From: JACNIV01 sp965370415 | Lineage (GTDB): Bacteria > Cloacimonadota > Cloacimonadia > Cloacimonadales > TCS61 | Direction of reading: 5' to 3' | DNA: 64,000 nucleotides | Assembly: GCA_965370415.1 (NCBI GenBank) | Contig: CBDUTJ010000002.1 | Location: forward strand, 1-64,000 | Part shown: in pieces, positions 1 through 8,677 of the stretch | Layout of the letters: every line of letters begins with the position of its first letter | How positions within the stretch are numbered: the stretch's first letter is position 1 | The notes under the pieces: model-generated | Told to the model about the DNA's origin: nothing | Database searches by the model: none | Seen by the model: only the letters and a program-made list of their open reading frames with translations | Position numbers and translations under genes: made by a program

Positions 1-239
1 ATTTTGAAATGATTATCGGATTCCACTACCTGAAAGGTATGCACCTGAACGATAGTAAGAAAGACCTGAACACCCGGGTAGACAGACACGAAAGCATCGG
101 CAAAGGATTTATCGGATTGGATGCTTTTCGCTTCCTGATAAATGATAAACGATTTGATAATATTCCACTGATCTTGGAAACACCCAATTCAGATATCTGG
201 GCGGATGAGATTAAGTTACTGTATGGTTTGATGGAATGA
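1..239 (+). CDS. nfo: Endonuclease IV (AP endonuclease), C-terminal fragment
   Basis: The reading frame is open at the left edge, so only about the last 78 residues are present. Endonuclease IV is a zinc-dependent enzyme that cuts DNA 5' of abasic sites during base excision repair in the cytoplasm. The fragment holds the family's C-terminal signature: KGMHLNDSK, then RVDRHESIGKG-IG and PLILETP. The Asp and His of DRHE and the Glu of LETP correspond to metal ligands of the TIM barrel. The stop TGA at 237-239 lies at the usual family end, so the C-terminus is complete. The next gene lies on the other strand across a palindrome-rich gap. Confidence 0.9.
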   Translation, partial: FEMIIGFHYLKGMHLNDSKKDLNTRVDRHESIGKGFIGLDAFRFLINDKRFDNIPLILETPNSDIWADEIKLLYGLME

Positions 240-469
240 TAAGTTATATGTTGATACAATTTTTACTAAACTTGACACAAGTCTAAAAGATCTTGTGTTA
301 AGTTGAGACACATCCTTTTTCAACTTAAGTCAAGATTATCCAGCAGTTGCATGACAACTTAACTCAAGTTTCAGTTTAGTCTCGTTCCCATGCTCCTGCG
401 TGGGAACGATGAACTCTCATATCCAAGCTCCCGCTCTTTACGAAAGTCCTCTTTCGTAACGATAAAGTG
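240..469. repeat. Intergenic palindromic repeats
   Basis: This convergent gap has no gene. It holds three inverted repeats: 271-281 with 292-302 (CTTGACACAAG / CTTGTGTTAAG), 383-390 with 401-408 (CGTTCCCA / TGGGAACG), and 438-446 with 451-459 (TTACGAAAG / CTTTCGTAA). The first resembles the repeat at 39275-39310. The second belongs to a sequence style seen dispersed in many bacterial genomes. None has a clear T-run, so a role as intrinsic terminator for either neighbour is possible but not shown. Confidence 0.6.
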
Positions 470-2782
470 TTACTTCAACAACATACATTTTTTCACATAC
501 GATTTAGATGGCGTTTGCAATCGATAAAAATAAACACCGGAGCCAACCAGCTTCCCATTATCATCTCTGCCATTCCAGATCATTTCGCTGCGACCGGGGC
601 TCATGTAACAATCTAATAAGGTTTTTACTTTCTGCCCTTTTATGTTGTAGATCTCCAGTTTTACTCTGCCGGATTCGGGAAGATTGAATACAATTTTTGT
701 CTCAGGATTGAATGGATTAGGGTAATTTCGTAATTCGTAATTCGATATTGGTAATTCGATATTGTTAATTCCCACATACGGCTCTGCTCCGAACTCATAG
801 CAACCCATATCAATGATTGCCACTCCATTCCCGTCTCCATCCCAGATGCGATAGTTATGCAGCAAATCCCAGGGTGGTAAATATAGACCTGTTGTATCCG
901 GTGTACCGGTATCAATGCAAGGAGAACCTTCAAGAAGTGCAAACGGATGTGTTCCCAGGCTGTCAAACATTGGGTCTTCATCTATATTGCCTTCTCCCCA
1001 ATTAATGATATTGGCATTGTTCTGATTGTAGATTCCATCTTCTCCATTTTTGATATTACAGTTATCCACGTTAAGTTCATATGTATAGCCATAAGGAGTA
1101 TCATCAATCATATAAATTTCATAATCTGTATTATTGTGCATTATGGTGTTTTTCATTGTAATGTTAGAATTAGCATTTATAGTTGAAAGATTACTATTAT
1201 TACCTACGATAGTTGAGTTATTGATATTTATATTTCCATCACCTCCAAAGTGAATAATCCTATCGCTGTTACTACTGTTTTCATTTATCAGGCAATTATT
1301 CATTGTTACACTTGCATTCTCACCATAATCTGTTGAAATCCCAACTATATAAGATTCATCATCGTATGTGTTAGAATTTGAAATAATAGTATTTTCAATA
1401 ATAAAATGATCATAAGCATCTAAAAGTAAAGACGACATACAAGTAAAATCAGGAGATTGGATTAATGAGTTATTAAAGAAAATGCAGTTTCTCATTATTC
1501 CCGTATTTTCAGCTAAATTAAAACCAGCATTTATTTCAGCAATGTTATTTGTAACAATAATATTATCATAAAAGTTATCCACAAACTCATTTAAAACTAT
1601 AGTTCTTATATTTGTATTTCCATCTATTATCACATTAGAAATTTTTAAATAATCAATAAACCGAGAATATATGATATACGATGCTTCAAAATCAAAATTG
1701 TTTTGAATAGAAAAGTTTGATACTTCAACAGTACCAGCTAAATTGTATCCGACAATTGTACCATCTGTAAAATCATTCTTTAGAATAGTAGTTTCCATAT
1801 CTTCACCAATAATAGAAATATACTCTTTACAGCCAATAGGGTAAATTTGCTGATTTGTCCCCCAGGAATAAGTACCGGCAGCCACATGCACGGTGTGAGG
1901 ATTAAGACTATCCGCTTCTATTTTACGTACCGCCCAGGAGATGTTTCTGAGTGGCTCTTCTGGGTATAAACCGCTGTTCTCATCATCCCCGTCAGTCGCT
2001 ACATAAAGATCGTGAGGAACAAGCTCCATCCAGTTGTGCTGTATGTCGAACGTATATGAGGCTTCCTGCATGTACTCAGCAAAAAAACGATCAGGATTGA
2101 AAACGGAGAAAGTATCGACTGCAACATGGACATTAACTGCATATTTGGCAAATAAATCTGCTCCCTTGCCGGCATTATTATTGTAAATATTACAACGATT
2201 ATCCGGATCAAAATTGATCGTACTATCGTAATCCCAAAAAGCAGCACCACCAAAACCCGCAGAATTTTCAGTAATCCTAAGCCCTGAAAATGTGAGATTT
2301 ACTCTACTTGAGTAAAATGCGCCACCTAAAGCAGCAAGGTTATTCCTTAGATGACAGTTAATTATTGTTCCGTTTTCTATGTATATAGCATATATTCCAC
2401 CACCATTATATGCACCTGAAAATATACCATAACCATTTTGAATGGTAAAACCACGGATAGTTACATCAATATCTATATATTGCAAAATGATACAACTGTT
2501 CAGAAATTGACCATCAATGATCGTGGAAGCAATGTATTGCGGATCTCCGGTGATCATTTCCAGGCTGGATAGGGTAATATTCTTACCATCTATATTCAAG
2601 TTTTCATAATATGTACCAGGATAAACCAGAACTGTGTCAGTATCAACAGAAGCATCGATACCTGCCTGGATGATGGTGAAGTTGCCACCTCCGGATTGGT
2701 CGATAATCCATGTGGTAGAGTATAGATCCTTCGACATGCTCAGAGTGACAAATGTGAAAATAACAATTAAAAACTTTTTCAT
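470..2782 (-). CDS. Exported right-handed beta-helix protein with type IX-like C-terminal domain
   Basis: The frame could start further upstream, but the ATG at 2782 follows AAGG and begins a clean signal peptide (MKKFLIVIFTFVTLSMS), so it is preferred; the protein is then 770 residues. The N-terminal half (TIIQAGIDASVDTDTVLVYPG, then Asn-rich short strands) is a pectate-lyase-like beta-helix of the DUF1565 style. A second helix start appears near residue 270 (DLYVATDGDDENSG, RNISWAVRKI). The last 80 residues are a FlgD-like sorting domain: NYPNPFNPETKIVF, IYNIKGQKVKTL, GVYFYRL and a Lys-rich KKCMLLK end. Such domains are recognised by the type IX secretion system in Bacteroidota and relatives. 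No catalytic motif is visible, and the ligand is unknown. Confidence 0.75.
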   Translation of the reverse strand: MKKFLIVIFTFVTLSMSKDLYSTTWIIDQSGGGNFTIIQAGIDASVDTDTVLVYPGTYYENLNIDGKNITLSSLEMITGDPQYIASTIIDGQFLNSCIILQYIDIDVTIRGFTIQNGYGIFSGAYNGGGIYAIYIENGTIINCHLRNNLAALGGAFYSSRVNLTFSGLRITENSAGFGGAAFWDYDSTINFDPDNRCNIYNNNAGKGADLFAKYAVNVHVAVDTFSVFNPDRFFAEYMQEASYTFDIQHNWMELVPHDLYVATDGDDENSGLYPEEPLRNISWAVRKIEADSLNPHTVHVAAGTYSWGTNQQIYPIGCKEYISIIGEDMETTILKNDFTDGTIVGYNLAGTVEVSNFSIQNNFDFEASYIIYSRFIDYLKISNVIIDGNTNIRTIVLNEFVDNFYDNIIVTNNIAEINAGFNLAENTGIMRNCIFFNNSLIQSPDFTCMSSLLLDAYDHFIIENTIISNSNTYDDESYIVGISTDYGENASVTMNNCLINENSSNSDRIIHFGGDGNININNSTIVGNNSNLSTINANSNITMKNTIMHNNTDYEIYMIDDTPYGYTYELNVDNCNIKNGEDGIYNQNNANIINWGEGNIDEDPMFDSLGTHPFALLEGSPCIDTGTPDTTGLYLPPWDLLHNYRIWDGDGNGVAIIDMGCYEFGAEPYVGINNIELPISNYELRNYPNPFNPETKIVFNLPESGRVKLEIYNIKGQKVKTLLDCYMSPGRSEMIWNGRDDNGKLVGSGVYFYRLQTPSKSYVKKCMLLK

Positions 2783-2912
2783 AGAATTACCTTTTTTGAA
2801 CTCACCCCCAACCCCTCTCTTCAAGCAAAGAGAGGGGCTTTAAGGATGAGAACACATATATTGAACCCGACTCGATCCGGCATTTGCCGGACAGAGTCGA
2901 GTTCATAAAAAG
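2783..2912. repeat. Two palindromes between exported-protein genes
   Basis: Inverted repeat CCCCTCTCT / AGAGAGGGG lies at 2812-2820 and 2829-2837. A longer imperfect hairpin covers about 2862-2903, built around TCCGGCA / TGCCGGA and flanked by ACTCGA / TCGAGT. The second lies just after the stop of the minus-strand gene ending at 2913 and may protect or end its transcript, but no T-run follows. Similar cores recur at 57710-57733 and around 61070-61100. Confidence 0.6.
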
Positions 2913-4427
2913 TTACTTCAACAGCAACATTTTTTTGTTCAATGTTTTCTTACCTGTCGATAACCTGTATAAATAAACACCGCTGGAAACAGTTTTGCCA
3001 ACATTATCTTTTCCATCCCAAATTGCATTATATAAACCTGCTGTTTGATTACCAGCGACAAGAGTTTTCACTTTTTGTCCCTTTATATTGTACACAATGA
3101 GTTCAACATCTCCCTCTTCTGCCAAAGAATAATTTATTGTTGTAATCGGATTAAAAGGATTGGGAAAATTCTGCTTAAGAGATGTCTTGATCACACCAGG
3201 TAAATTATTACCTGAATCTGTTATTGAGATAATGTAGAAACGCTGTGGATTTTGTGAAAAATCTAGTTTTTCTATGTTACCTGCATCATCAAGATTTTCT
3301 TTAATAGCGTACGAATCTATCAGCAAATTCTCTGATCTTGAACCATAAGAAAATAGGAATTCTACTGTACCTGGATCAAATATCATAGAATCATTATAAA
3401 CATAAGCGCGTATTTGCACAAGTGAGTCTTCAATTACCTCTGCACCTTTACACTCGTTTTCAACGAAGATACCTATTTCTGTTGGATTACCCAGAACTTC
3501 TAGATCAAGTTCTACATACACAGGAATGTAATCTGTCTCTTCCGTATATGTAAAATCCTGTGATGTTGAGCGTGTTTCTTTTGGAACCGTACCACCACCA
3601 TCTTCCCCCCAGAAGAAACTACCAGTTTCTGTACAATTAACAATTACCAGGTCACCATAATTTATGGTTGGATTTTTCACTAAGATGTTCACTCCTAACC
3701 AAGTATTGTCTTCTAGTTTTATATAAGTAAAAGTTCTTGTTGTTATCCTGTTAATCTTATCAAGCACTGCTGCCAGGGCATCAAAGGGTTTCATGCTTTC
3801 TTCCAGGAAATAGCCGATCCAGTTCTCTCCACCTTCTTCTATGTTTATTGTTTGTTCAGAGTATTCCAGGAAACCGGTGATTTCTAATGTTGCAGCTTCA
3901 TTCATTATTAATTTATAACCTTTTACGCTGGTGAATTGCTGGTCCGCATTTAGCCAATTCTCAAGAAAATAATATATATTATTTTCAGGATCTTGAGTTT
4001 CAACTAAATGCAAGGCAGCGGGATAAGGTGGCAACATTATTTCATAAAGCACACTGTCAGCAATATCGGCTTCAGCGAACACAGTATCTAACACTGGAAA
4101 GCAGACCCAGTTAATGCCTTCGATCATGTCAATTAACTCGATGGTGTCAAATTTGTGGTTAATTGCTCGTACTGCCCCAATATCGGAAGGGGTTCCATCT
4201 GGATCATCATCATCCCTGTCCAATTTTGGAAACGAAACCCAGTTCCAATGGTTGCCAGGTAGTATTTTCATATCCTTGGTTGTACAATCGATCAGATGAT
4301 CTCCGTTCATAGCAGTTTCAAAAGCTTCTTCAAAATTAGTATATTTCTGTCCAGGACCGAAATAGAGATCGGTTGAAAATAATTGTGTGCAATAAATAAT
4401 CAATAGAAACAATATCAAGTGTTTCAT
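2913..4427 (-). CDS. Exported protein of unknown function with type IX-like C-terminal domain
   Basis: The 504-residue protein begins with a signal peptide (MKHLILFLLIIYCTQLFS). The ATG follows AGGAACAGG. The N-terminal part holds three repeats around NWVSFP, NWVCFP and NWIGYF, each spaced by about 90 residues, of the type seen in T9SS-bearing surface proteins of this lineage. A central region (residues 270-400) looks like beta-sandwich. The C-terminus is a FlgD-like domain: NFPNPFNPITTINY, VYNIKGQKVKTL, SGVYLYRL, KKMLLLK. I see no catalytic signature. The mature N-terminus (DLYFGPGQKYTNFEEAF) reads like the start of a beta-helix that stops early, so the gene may be a shortened member of a larger family. 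Confidence 0.7.
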   Translation of the reverse strand: MKHLILFLLIIYCTQLFSTDLYFGPGQKYTNFEEAFETAMNGDHLIDCTTKDMKILPGNHWNWVSFPKLDRDDDDPDGTPSDIGAVRAINHKFDTIELIDMIEGINWVCFPVLDTVFAEADIADSVLYEIMLPPYPAALHLVETQDPENNIYYFLENWLNADQQFTSVKGYKLIMNEAATLEITGFLEYSEQTINIEEGGENWIGYFLEESMKPFDALAAVLDKINRITTRTFTYIKLEDNTWLGVNILVKNPTINYGDLVIVNCTETGSFFWGEDGGGTVPKETRSTSQDFTYTEETDYIPVYVELDLEVLGNPTEIGIFVENECKGAEVIEDSLVQIRAYVYNDSMIFDPGTVEFLFSYGSRSENLLIDSYAIKENLDDAGNIEKLDFSQNPQRFYIISITDSGNNLPGVIKTSLKQNFPNPFNPITTINYSLAEEGDVELIVYNIKGQKVKTLVAGNQTAGLYNAIWDGKDNVGKTVSSGVYLYRLSTGKKTLNKKMLLLK

Positions 4428-4520
4428 TACCTGTTCCTTTGCTCGTATATGAACTGCTTTTAATATTTAAATAAATGAATTGTTTGTCAAATATTTTTTC
4501 AAACTTACTAGGTAATGATG

Positions 4521-4540
4521 ATTCCCACTTTCGTAGGAAT
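4521..4540. repeat. Short dispersed palindrome (ATTCCCAC-type)
   Basis: ATTCCCAC TTTC GTAGGAAT forms an 8-bp stem with one mismatch just past the stop of ftsY. Its wider context (GATTCCCACTTTCGTAGGAATGAC) matches the style of a repeat common in many genomes, whose chance translation reads FLRKWESS. It may act at the 3' end of the ftsY transcript. Confidence 0.55.
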
Positions 4541-4549
4541 GACGGTTGA

Positions 4550-5593
4550 TTATTCAAATATTGCGTTTACAAATTCATTCACATCAAAATCGCGCAGGTC
4601 TGCAAGTGATTCACCTACACCGATAAGTTTAACCGGAATATTAAGCTGGTGCTTAATACCTATTACAATTCCACCTTTGGCAGTACCATCCAGTTTGGCA
4701 AGCACCAGTCCGCTCAGGTTGGTGGCTTTATCAAATATTTCTGCCTGAGAGATTGCATTCTGTCCGGTAGTGGCATCTACTACCAGCAGGGTTTCATGCG
4801 GTCCATCCGGCACTATTTTCTTTATTGTACGAACTATCTTGGAAAGCTCGTTCATCAGGTTTATCTTTGTGTGTTGGCGTCCGGCTGTGTCTATCATAAC
4901 AATATCTATATTTTTATTCACTGCACTCATTATACCGTCATAAACTACAGAAGACGGATCGGCACCCCTCTGCTGTTTCATAATGGAAGCTCCGGCTCGA
5001 TCTGCCCAGATGGAAAGTTGTTCGATGGCAGCAGCACGAAAGGTATCAGCAGCTATGAGAAGCACAGTTTTACCCTGAGCGGTAAATCTTTTTGCCAGTT
5101 TTCCGATAGTAGTGGTTTTCCCTACTCCATTCACCCCGGCAAAAAGAATGATGAAAGGTTTTTCATTGCTTAGCTGCAAGTGGTTAATCTCCGTAGAATA
5201 ATCTTTTAGTAATAGTTCACGTATTATCTCTTCCAGATGTTTTTGAACATCACCCGGTACTGTTATCTGGCTCGATCTTATTTGTTCACGCAGTTTATCG
5301 ATGATATCACAACTGGTTTGCACTCCTACATCTGATTGCAACAGTATTTCTTCCAGATCTTCCATCAGCTCTTCGTTTACTTTACCACGAAGTTTTATTA
5401 CTTCTGCTAATTTACCCAGGAAACTGTATTTGGTTTTTGCCAGCTTTTCTTTGAGCTTTTGGGAAACTTCTTGTTGTGTTGTTTCAACCCGTAAAGACGG
5501 TTTATGTTTTTTCTTTACCGCTAATATATAGAAGATAATAATAGCGAGAGCCATCGTTCCAGCAACTATATAGAGAATTATATTTGTATCCAT
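4550..5593 (-). CDS. ftsY: Signal recognition particle receptor FtsY
   Basis: FtsY is the GTPase that docks SRP-ribosome complexes at the inner membrane for co-translational insertion. The ATG at 5593 gives 347 residues; an in-frame TTG six codons upstream has no better ribosome site. Residues 2-25 form a single hydrophobic segment (IILYIVAGTMALAIIIFYIL) followed by a Lys-rich stretch, so this version is membrane-anchored instead of having the long acidic A domain of E. coli. The NG domain is complete: GVNGVGKTTT (P-loop), DTFRAAAIEQL, DTAGR, AKLDGTAKGG and GVGESLADLRDFD at the C-terminus. It lies downstream of rpsT but is separated from it by a terminator, so it may have its own promoter or depend on read-through. 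Confidence 0.96.
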   Translation of the reverse strand: MDTNIILYIVAGTMALAIIIFYILAVKKKHKPSLRVETTQQEVSQKLKEKLAKTKYSFLGKLAEVIKLRGKVNEELMEDLEEILLQSDVGVQTSCDIIDKLREQIRSSQITVPGDVQKHLEEIIRELLLKDYSTEINHLQLSNEKPFIILFAGVNGVGKTTTIGKLAKRFTAQGKTVLLIAADTFRAAAIEQLSIWADRAGASIMKQQRGADPSSVVYDGIMSAVNKNIDIVMIDTAGRQHTKINLMNELSKIVRTIKKIVPDGPHETLLVVDATTGQNAISQAEIFDKATNLSGLVLAKLDGTAKGGIVIGIKHQLNIPVKLIGVGESLADLRDFDVNEFVNAIFE

Positions 5594-5616
5594 TAAATTA
5601 TAGGAATCCAATTAAC

Positions 5617-5642
5617 AAAAAAAGCAGACATTGCTGTCTGCC
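5617..5642 (-). terminator. Intrinsic terminator after rpsT
   Basis: Read on the minus strand, GGCAGACA GCAA TGTCTGC is followed by TTTTTTT. The stem starts 18 bases after the rpsT stop and ends before the ftsY start, a classical rho-independent terminator. Confidence 0.85.
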
Positions 5643-5660
5643 TTTGAATGCAAATTCAGA

Positions 5661-5954
5661 TTATTTTTTATCTTTTTTTGGTTCTTCTTCTACCTGGGAT
5701 GCTTTTTCTTTGTTAAAATATGCAGCAAGCCGGGCTTTCCTGCGGGAAGCGGTTCTTTTGTGAATGATGTTTCTTTTGGCAGCTTTATCCAATTGACCAT
5801 AAACTTCGGAAAGAAGTCCTTCTTTTTCTTCAATAGTAATTTCACTGTGCATTTTTTTGGCAAGTGTGTTAATGGTCATTTTCACATAATGATTACGTGC
5901 CGATCTTTTTTCTTCTTGTCTCAGTCTCTTTTCACAAGATATATGATTAGGCAT
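5661..5954 (-). CDS. rpsT: 30S ribosomal protein S20
   Basis: S20 binds 16S rRNA in the body of the small subunit. The 97-residue reading from the ATG at 5954 is preferred over an 11-codon-longer frame because GGAGG sits 5 bases before it and the family begins MPN-(H/I)-x-S. The sequence has the S20 pattern: basic RLRQEEKRSARNH, a middle KKM, then QLDKAAKRNIIHKRTASRRKARL, where the HKR/R-K-S-R-like motif is typical. An acidic-basic tail (KASQVEEEPKKDKK) extends about 10 residues beyond most S20 proteins. It stands alone, closed by the terminator at 5617-5642. Confidence 0.95.
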   Translation of the reverse strand: MPNHISCEKRLRQEEKRSARNHYVKMTINTLAKKMHSEITIEEKEGLLSEVYGQLDKAAKRNIIHKRTASRRKARLAAYFNKEKASQVEEEPKKDKK

Positions 5955-6078
5955 CAATTCCTCCATCTTTATAATTTTTTGGGACAAAGAAAGTTAAGCC
6001 TATCTAATGTCAAACCATTTTTATTTTTTCTTCAAAACAGACAGTAGGAAGTTTACTTAAAACAATATTATTTATATC

Positions 6079-7188
6079 TTATTGCATTTTATCGTATTTG
6101 AATTTGAAATCCCTGATCCCTTGAAAAATGGAATCTACCAGTTTATCCTGATAGGAAGATTTTATAAGTTTTTTTTCTTCTACTTTATTACTCATAAATC
6201 CCAATTCGATAAGAACCGCCGGCATAAAAGCACCTCGCAGAACATAGAAGTTAGCCTGTTTCACACCGCGGTCATAACCGTTTGTAGAACCAACAAGAGA
6301 ACTCTGCAATTTCATTCCCAGATGATAGCTTTCCTCCAAGTGTTCGCTTTGAGCCATATCTGCCAAAATAAAAGCCAGGTCATCATATTTCCTTACAGCC
6401 TCTTCCCCGCCTTCAAATTTATATACCACTTCATTTTCAAGTGCTTCCACTGCCCGGGCATCGTCCGTAATAGCAGTAGAAAGATAAAAAACTTCAATGC
6501 CGTCTATCTTCTCCTTCCTGTGTGCATTACAATGGATAGAAATAAAAAGATCTGCCTTGTTGCCATTGGCAAATTGGGTTCTTTGCTGAAGAGAAACAAA
6601 TTCATCACAATCACGGGTTAATAATACGTTTACATCCAGGTTTTTTTCCAAAACTTTTTTCAATTTATGGGTAACATCAAGCACAATATCTTTTTCAAAA
6701 TTCTTTCTTGAAAAACCGACTGCACCCGGATCCTTTCCACCGTGACCAGGATCAAGAACAATTGTTTTTATTGAATTATCACTGGGATTATCAGCAATGA
6801 TCTTGCCATTCAAAACTGTTATCTTCTCAGGGAAGATCTCCGGTACTATCTTTTTTAAGAGCGTAACCGGAATTAAGTACTTTCCATCCTTTTGTATAAT
6901 GTTATATGTAAAATTATAGAGTTCAGATTTATGCATTAAATAAGACGATTCCAAAAGAAATATAAGTTGTTCACCAAACATATTCACTTTCAATCGTTGA
7001 TCGGGAACATCCTCCATAATTTTTGCTTTAAATGCTTTATTCAATTCATATACGTTAAAATAATCAATTGTATTGATCGTTTCTGTATTGATTACTTCTG
7101 AAGCCAAGCCAGACTTGTATTCGATAGTTATTCCTGCCTGAAGGCTCAATACAAAAAGAAAAAAGATTATAATCAGTTTATATCTCAA
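6079..7188 (-). CDS. Exported N-acetylmuramoyl-L-alanine amidase (Amidase_3)
   Basis: The enzyme cleaves the amide between MurNAc and the peptide stem of peptidoglycan in the periplasm, usually in cell separation. The start is TTG at 7188, placed 6 bases after GGAGGG; it opens a signal peptide (IIIFFLFVLSLQAG). Residues 30-130 resemble the non-catalytic N-terminal part of AmiA/C-type proteins (copper-amine-oxidase-like fold). The catalytic domain runs from 142 to 365 with the zinc ligands H149 (DPGHGG), E165 (NFEKDI) and H219 (SIHCNA), and the catalytic E328 (LIELGFMSN). It is 9 bases downstream of the MFS gene, so the two are probably co-transcribed. Confidence 0.92.
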   Translation of the reverse strand: MRYKLIIIFFLFVLSLQAGITIEYKSGLASEVINTETINTIDYFNVYELNKAFKAKIMEDVPDQRLKVNMFGEQLIFLLESSYLMHKSELYNFTYNIIQKDGKYLIPVTLLKKIVPEIFPEKITVLNGKIIADNPSDNSIKTIVLDPGHGGKDPGAVGFSRKNFEKDIVLDVTHKLKKVLEKNLDVNVLLTRDCDEFVSLQQRTQFANGNKADLFISIHCNAHRKEKIDGIEVFYLSTAITDDARAVEALENEVVYKFEGGEEAVRKYDDLAFILADMAQSEHLEESYHLGMKLQSSLVGSTNGYDRGVKQANFYVLRGAFMPAVLIELGFMSNKVEEKKLIKSSYQDKLVDSIFQGIRDFKFKYDKMQ

Positions 7189-7197
7189 GTTACCCTC

Positions 7198-8493
7198 CTA
7201 ACTGAAAGGAAAAATCTTTCTGAAGTGATATAATATATGTTTTGCGGGAATAGCAAATACCACCTCTTTTTTACACATTTTCAAATAAAGTTTGAAACTC
7301 AGAACAGACGCCACCAGGAACAAAGCAGTTGCTCCGATAAACACAGATCTGATACCAAGAGTTTTCATTATCAGTAATCCCAGAAATGGTGCGAATATTC
7401 CTCGCACTCCTGTTAAAGTTACATGTACACTTTGATACATGGAAACATCTTCTTTACCAGCAAAAAATATGGAACTGATATTCCAGGCAATGATCATACC
7501 AGACAAACCAACACTGAAAATAAAAAAAGCAAAATAAACCACATAATAAACATAACTGGTACCCAACATGAAACTGGAAATCAGAAGCGTGAGAGGATAG
7601 AGACTGAGAATTCCAAAAACAATAGTTGTAAAAAAAGCAGGATTTTTTCTGTCATGGACTTTTCCAGCTAAAGGAGCCAGAAAAAGAATGCCGATCTGTG
7701 CGATGATGCCCTTTGCTAGGAAAGTATGCGAATAATCCATTTGCAGATACTCAACCAGGTATTTGGGTATTGCTGGTAGCAACATCATAAATGCTATTCC
7801 ATACAGGAAGAAATTTCTTTGGAAGATCGCAAAATCTTTATTGTTCTTTAAAACTTCCATCGTTCGTAATACCGGTTTTATAAATACTTGTTTTAAAGTA
7901 AGAAAGGCTTTTTCTTTGAAACCTTCTTTATTGATCTTGATCAAAGCCATTAGAAAAGAACTTAGACAGCCTAAAATTCCAACAGCCAGGAAAATATAAC
8001 GAAACCAGTTTTCATCCATATCAAGCATTTTACCTGCTGCATAACTGAAAAAAATAGCTACCAGAGTTATAAGGCTGGAAACATAGCCAAAGATCAAACC
8101 TCGGTTCTTTGGTGAAATATTAAGCTGATAAATAGAATTCTGAGCCGGGCTAATGAGAGCATTAAACGAAAATAGAATTACAAGAATTACAAGGTATTGA
8201 TAAAAATTATGTACCCACAGCATTAATATCAAACACAATCTTCCTATGAGTCCGGTAAGTATAAAAAACTTGGAAAGGCTTTTGGAATGTTCCAGTATCT
8301 TACCCCACCAAATGGAGAACAAATTAGAAATCGGCCATAACATTACCAGGATGGTTATCTGCCAGTCATAAGCATGAAGTGCCTTTTTGGCGATAATATC
8401 CTGCAAATTAAACGTGCTTATGATAAATCCGTTAAAAAAAGCCGCTAACATCAAGATGAAGAAAGTCCTCTTTTCGATGTGGTTTAACTGCAT
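7198..8493 (-). CDS. MFS transporter, 12 transmembrane segments
   Basis: The 431-residue protein is almost wholly hydrophobic with about 12 membrane helices and a central cytoplasmic loop near residues 185-215 (Lys-rich, KINKEGFKEKAFLT). This fits a major facilitator that moves a small solute across the inner membrane. The loop between helices 4 and 5 (NISPKNRGLIFGYVSSL) matches the MFS pattern for loop 4-5. The substrate cannot be told. The ATG at 8493 follows AAGGGA; a TTG one codon earlier is less likely. It is probably the first gene of a unit with the amidase. The upstream gap (8494-8677) is shared with the divergent rnf operon. Confidence 0.8.
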   Translation of the reverse strand: MQLNHIEKRTFFILMLAAFFNGFIISTFNLQDIIAKKALHAYDWQITILVMLWPISNLFSIWWGKILEHSKSLSKFFILTGLIGRLCLILMLWVHNFYQYLVILVILFSFNALISPAQNSIYQLNISPKNRGLIFGYVSSLITLVAIFFSYAAGKMLDMDENWFRYIFLAVGILGCLSSFLMALIKINKEGFKEKAFLTLKQVFIKPVLRTMEVLKNNKDFAIFQRNFFLYGIAFMMLLPAIPKYLVEYLQMDYSHTFLAKGIIAQIGILFLAPLAGKVHDRKNPAFFTTIVFGILSLYPLTLLISSFMLGTSYVYYVVYFAFFIFSVGLSGMIIAWNISSIFFAGKEDVSMYQSVHVTLTGVRGIFAPFLGLLIMKTLGIRSVFIGATALFLVASVLSFKLYLKMCKKEVVFAIPAKHILYHFRKIFPFS

Positions 8494-8677
8494 CAATTTT
8501 TCCCTTATTTTTTTTGAGCAAATTCCTGATATATATGAAAATTGTCTACCTTTATCTGCTTCATTAGTTTCATTCCTCTTTTCAAAAAAAATCTTGCTTT
8601 TATAATTAAGATTTTAAATGTGGTTTTCGAAAAATATTATCATTATAAGAAGTTATAGAAAAATAAAGGGAGAAAGA

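Noticed and set aside
5631..6047. Plus-strand 138-codon open frame over rpsT
   Set aside because: It is the Phe-rich antisense shadow of rpsT, which has a clear ribosome site, family match and terminator on the minus strand.
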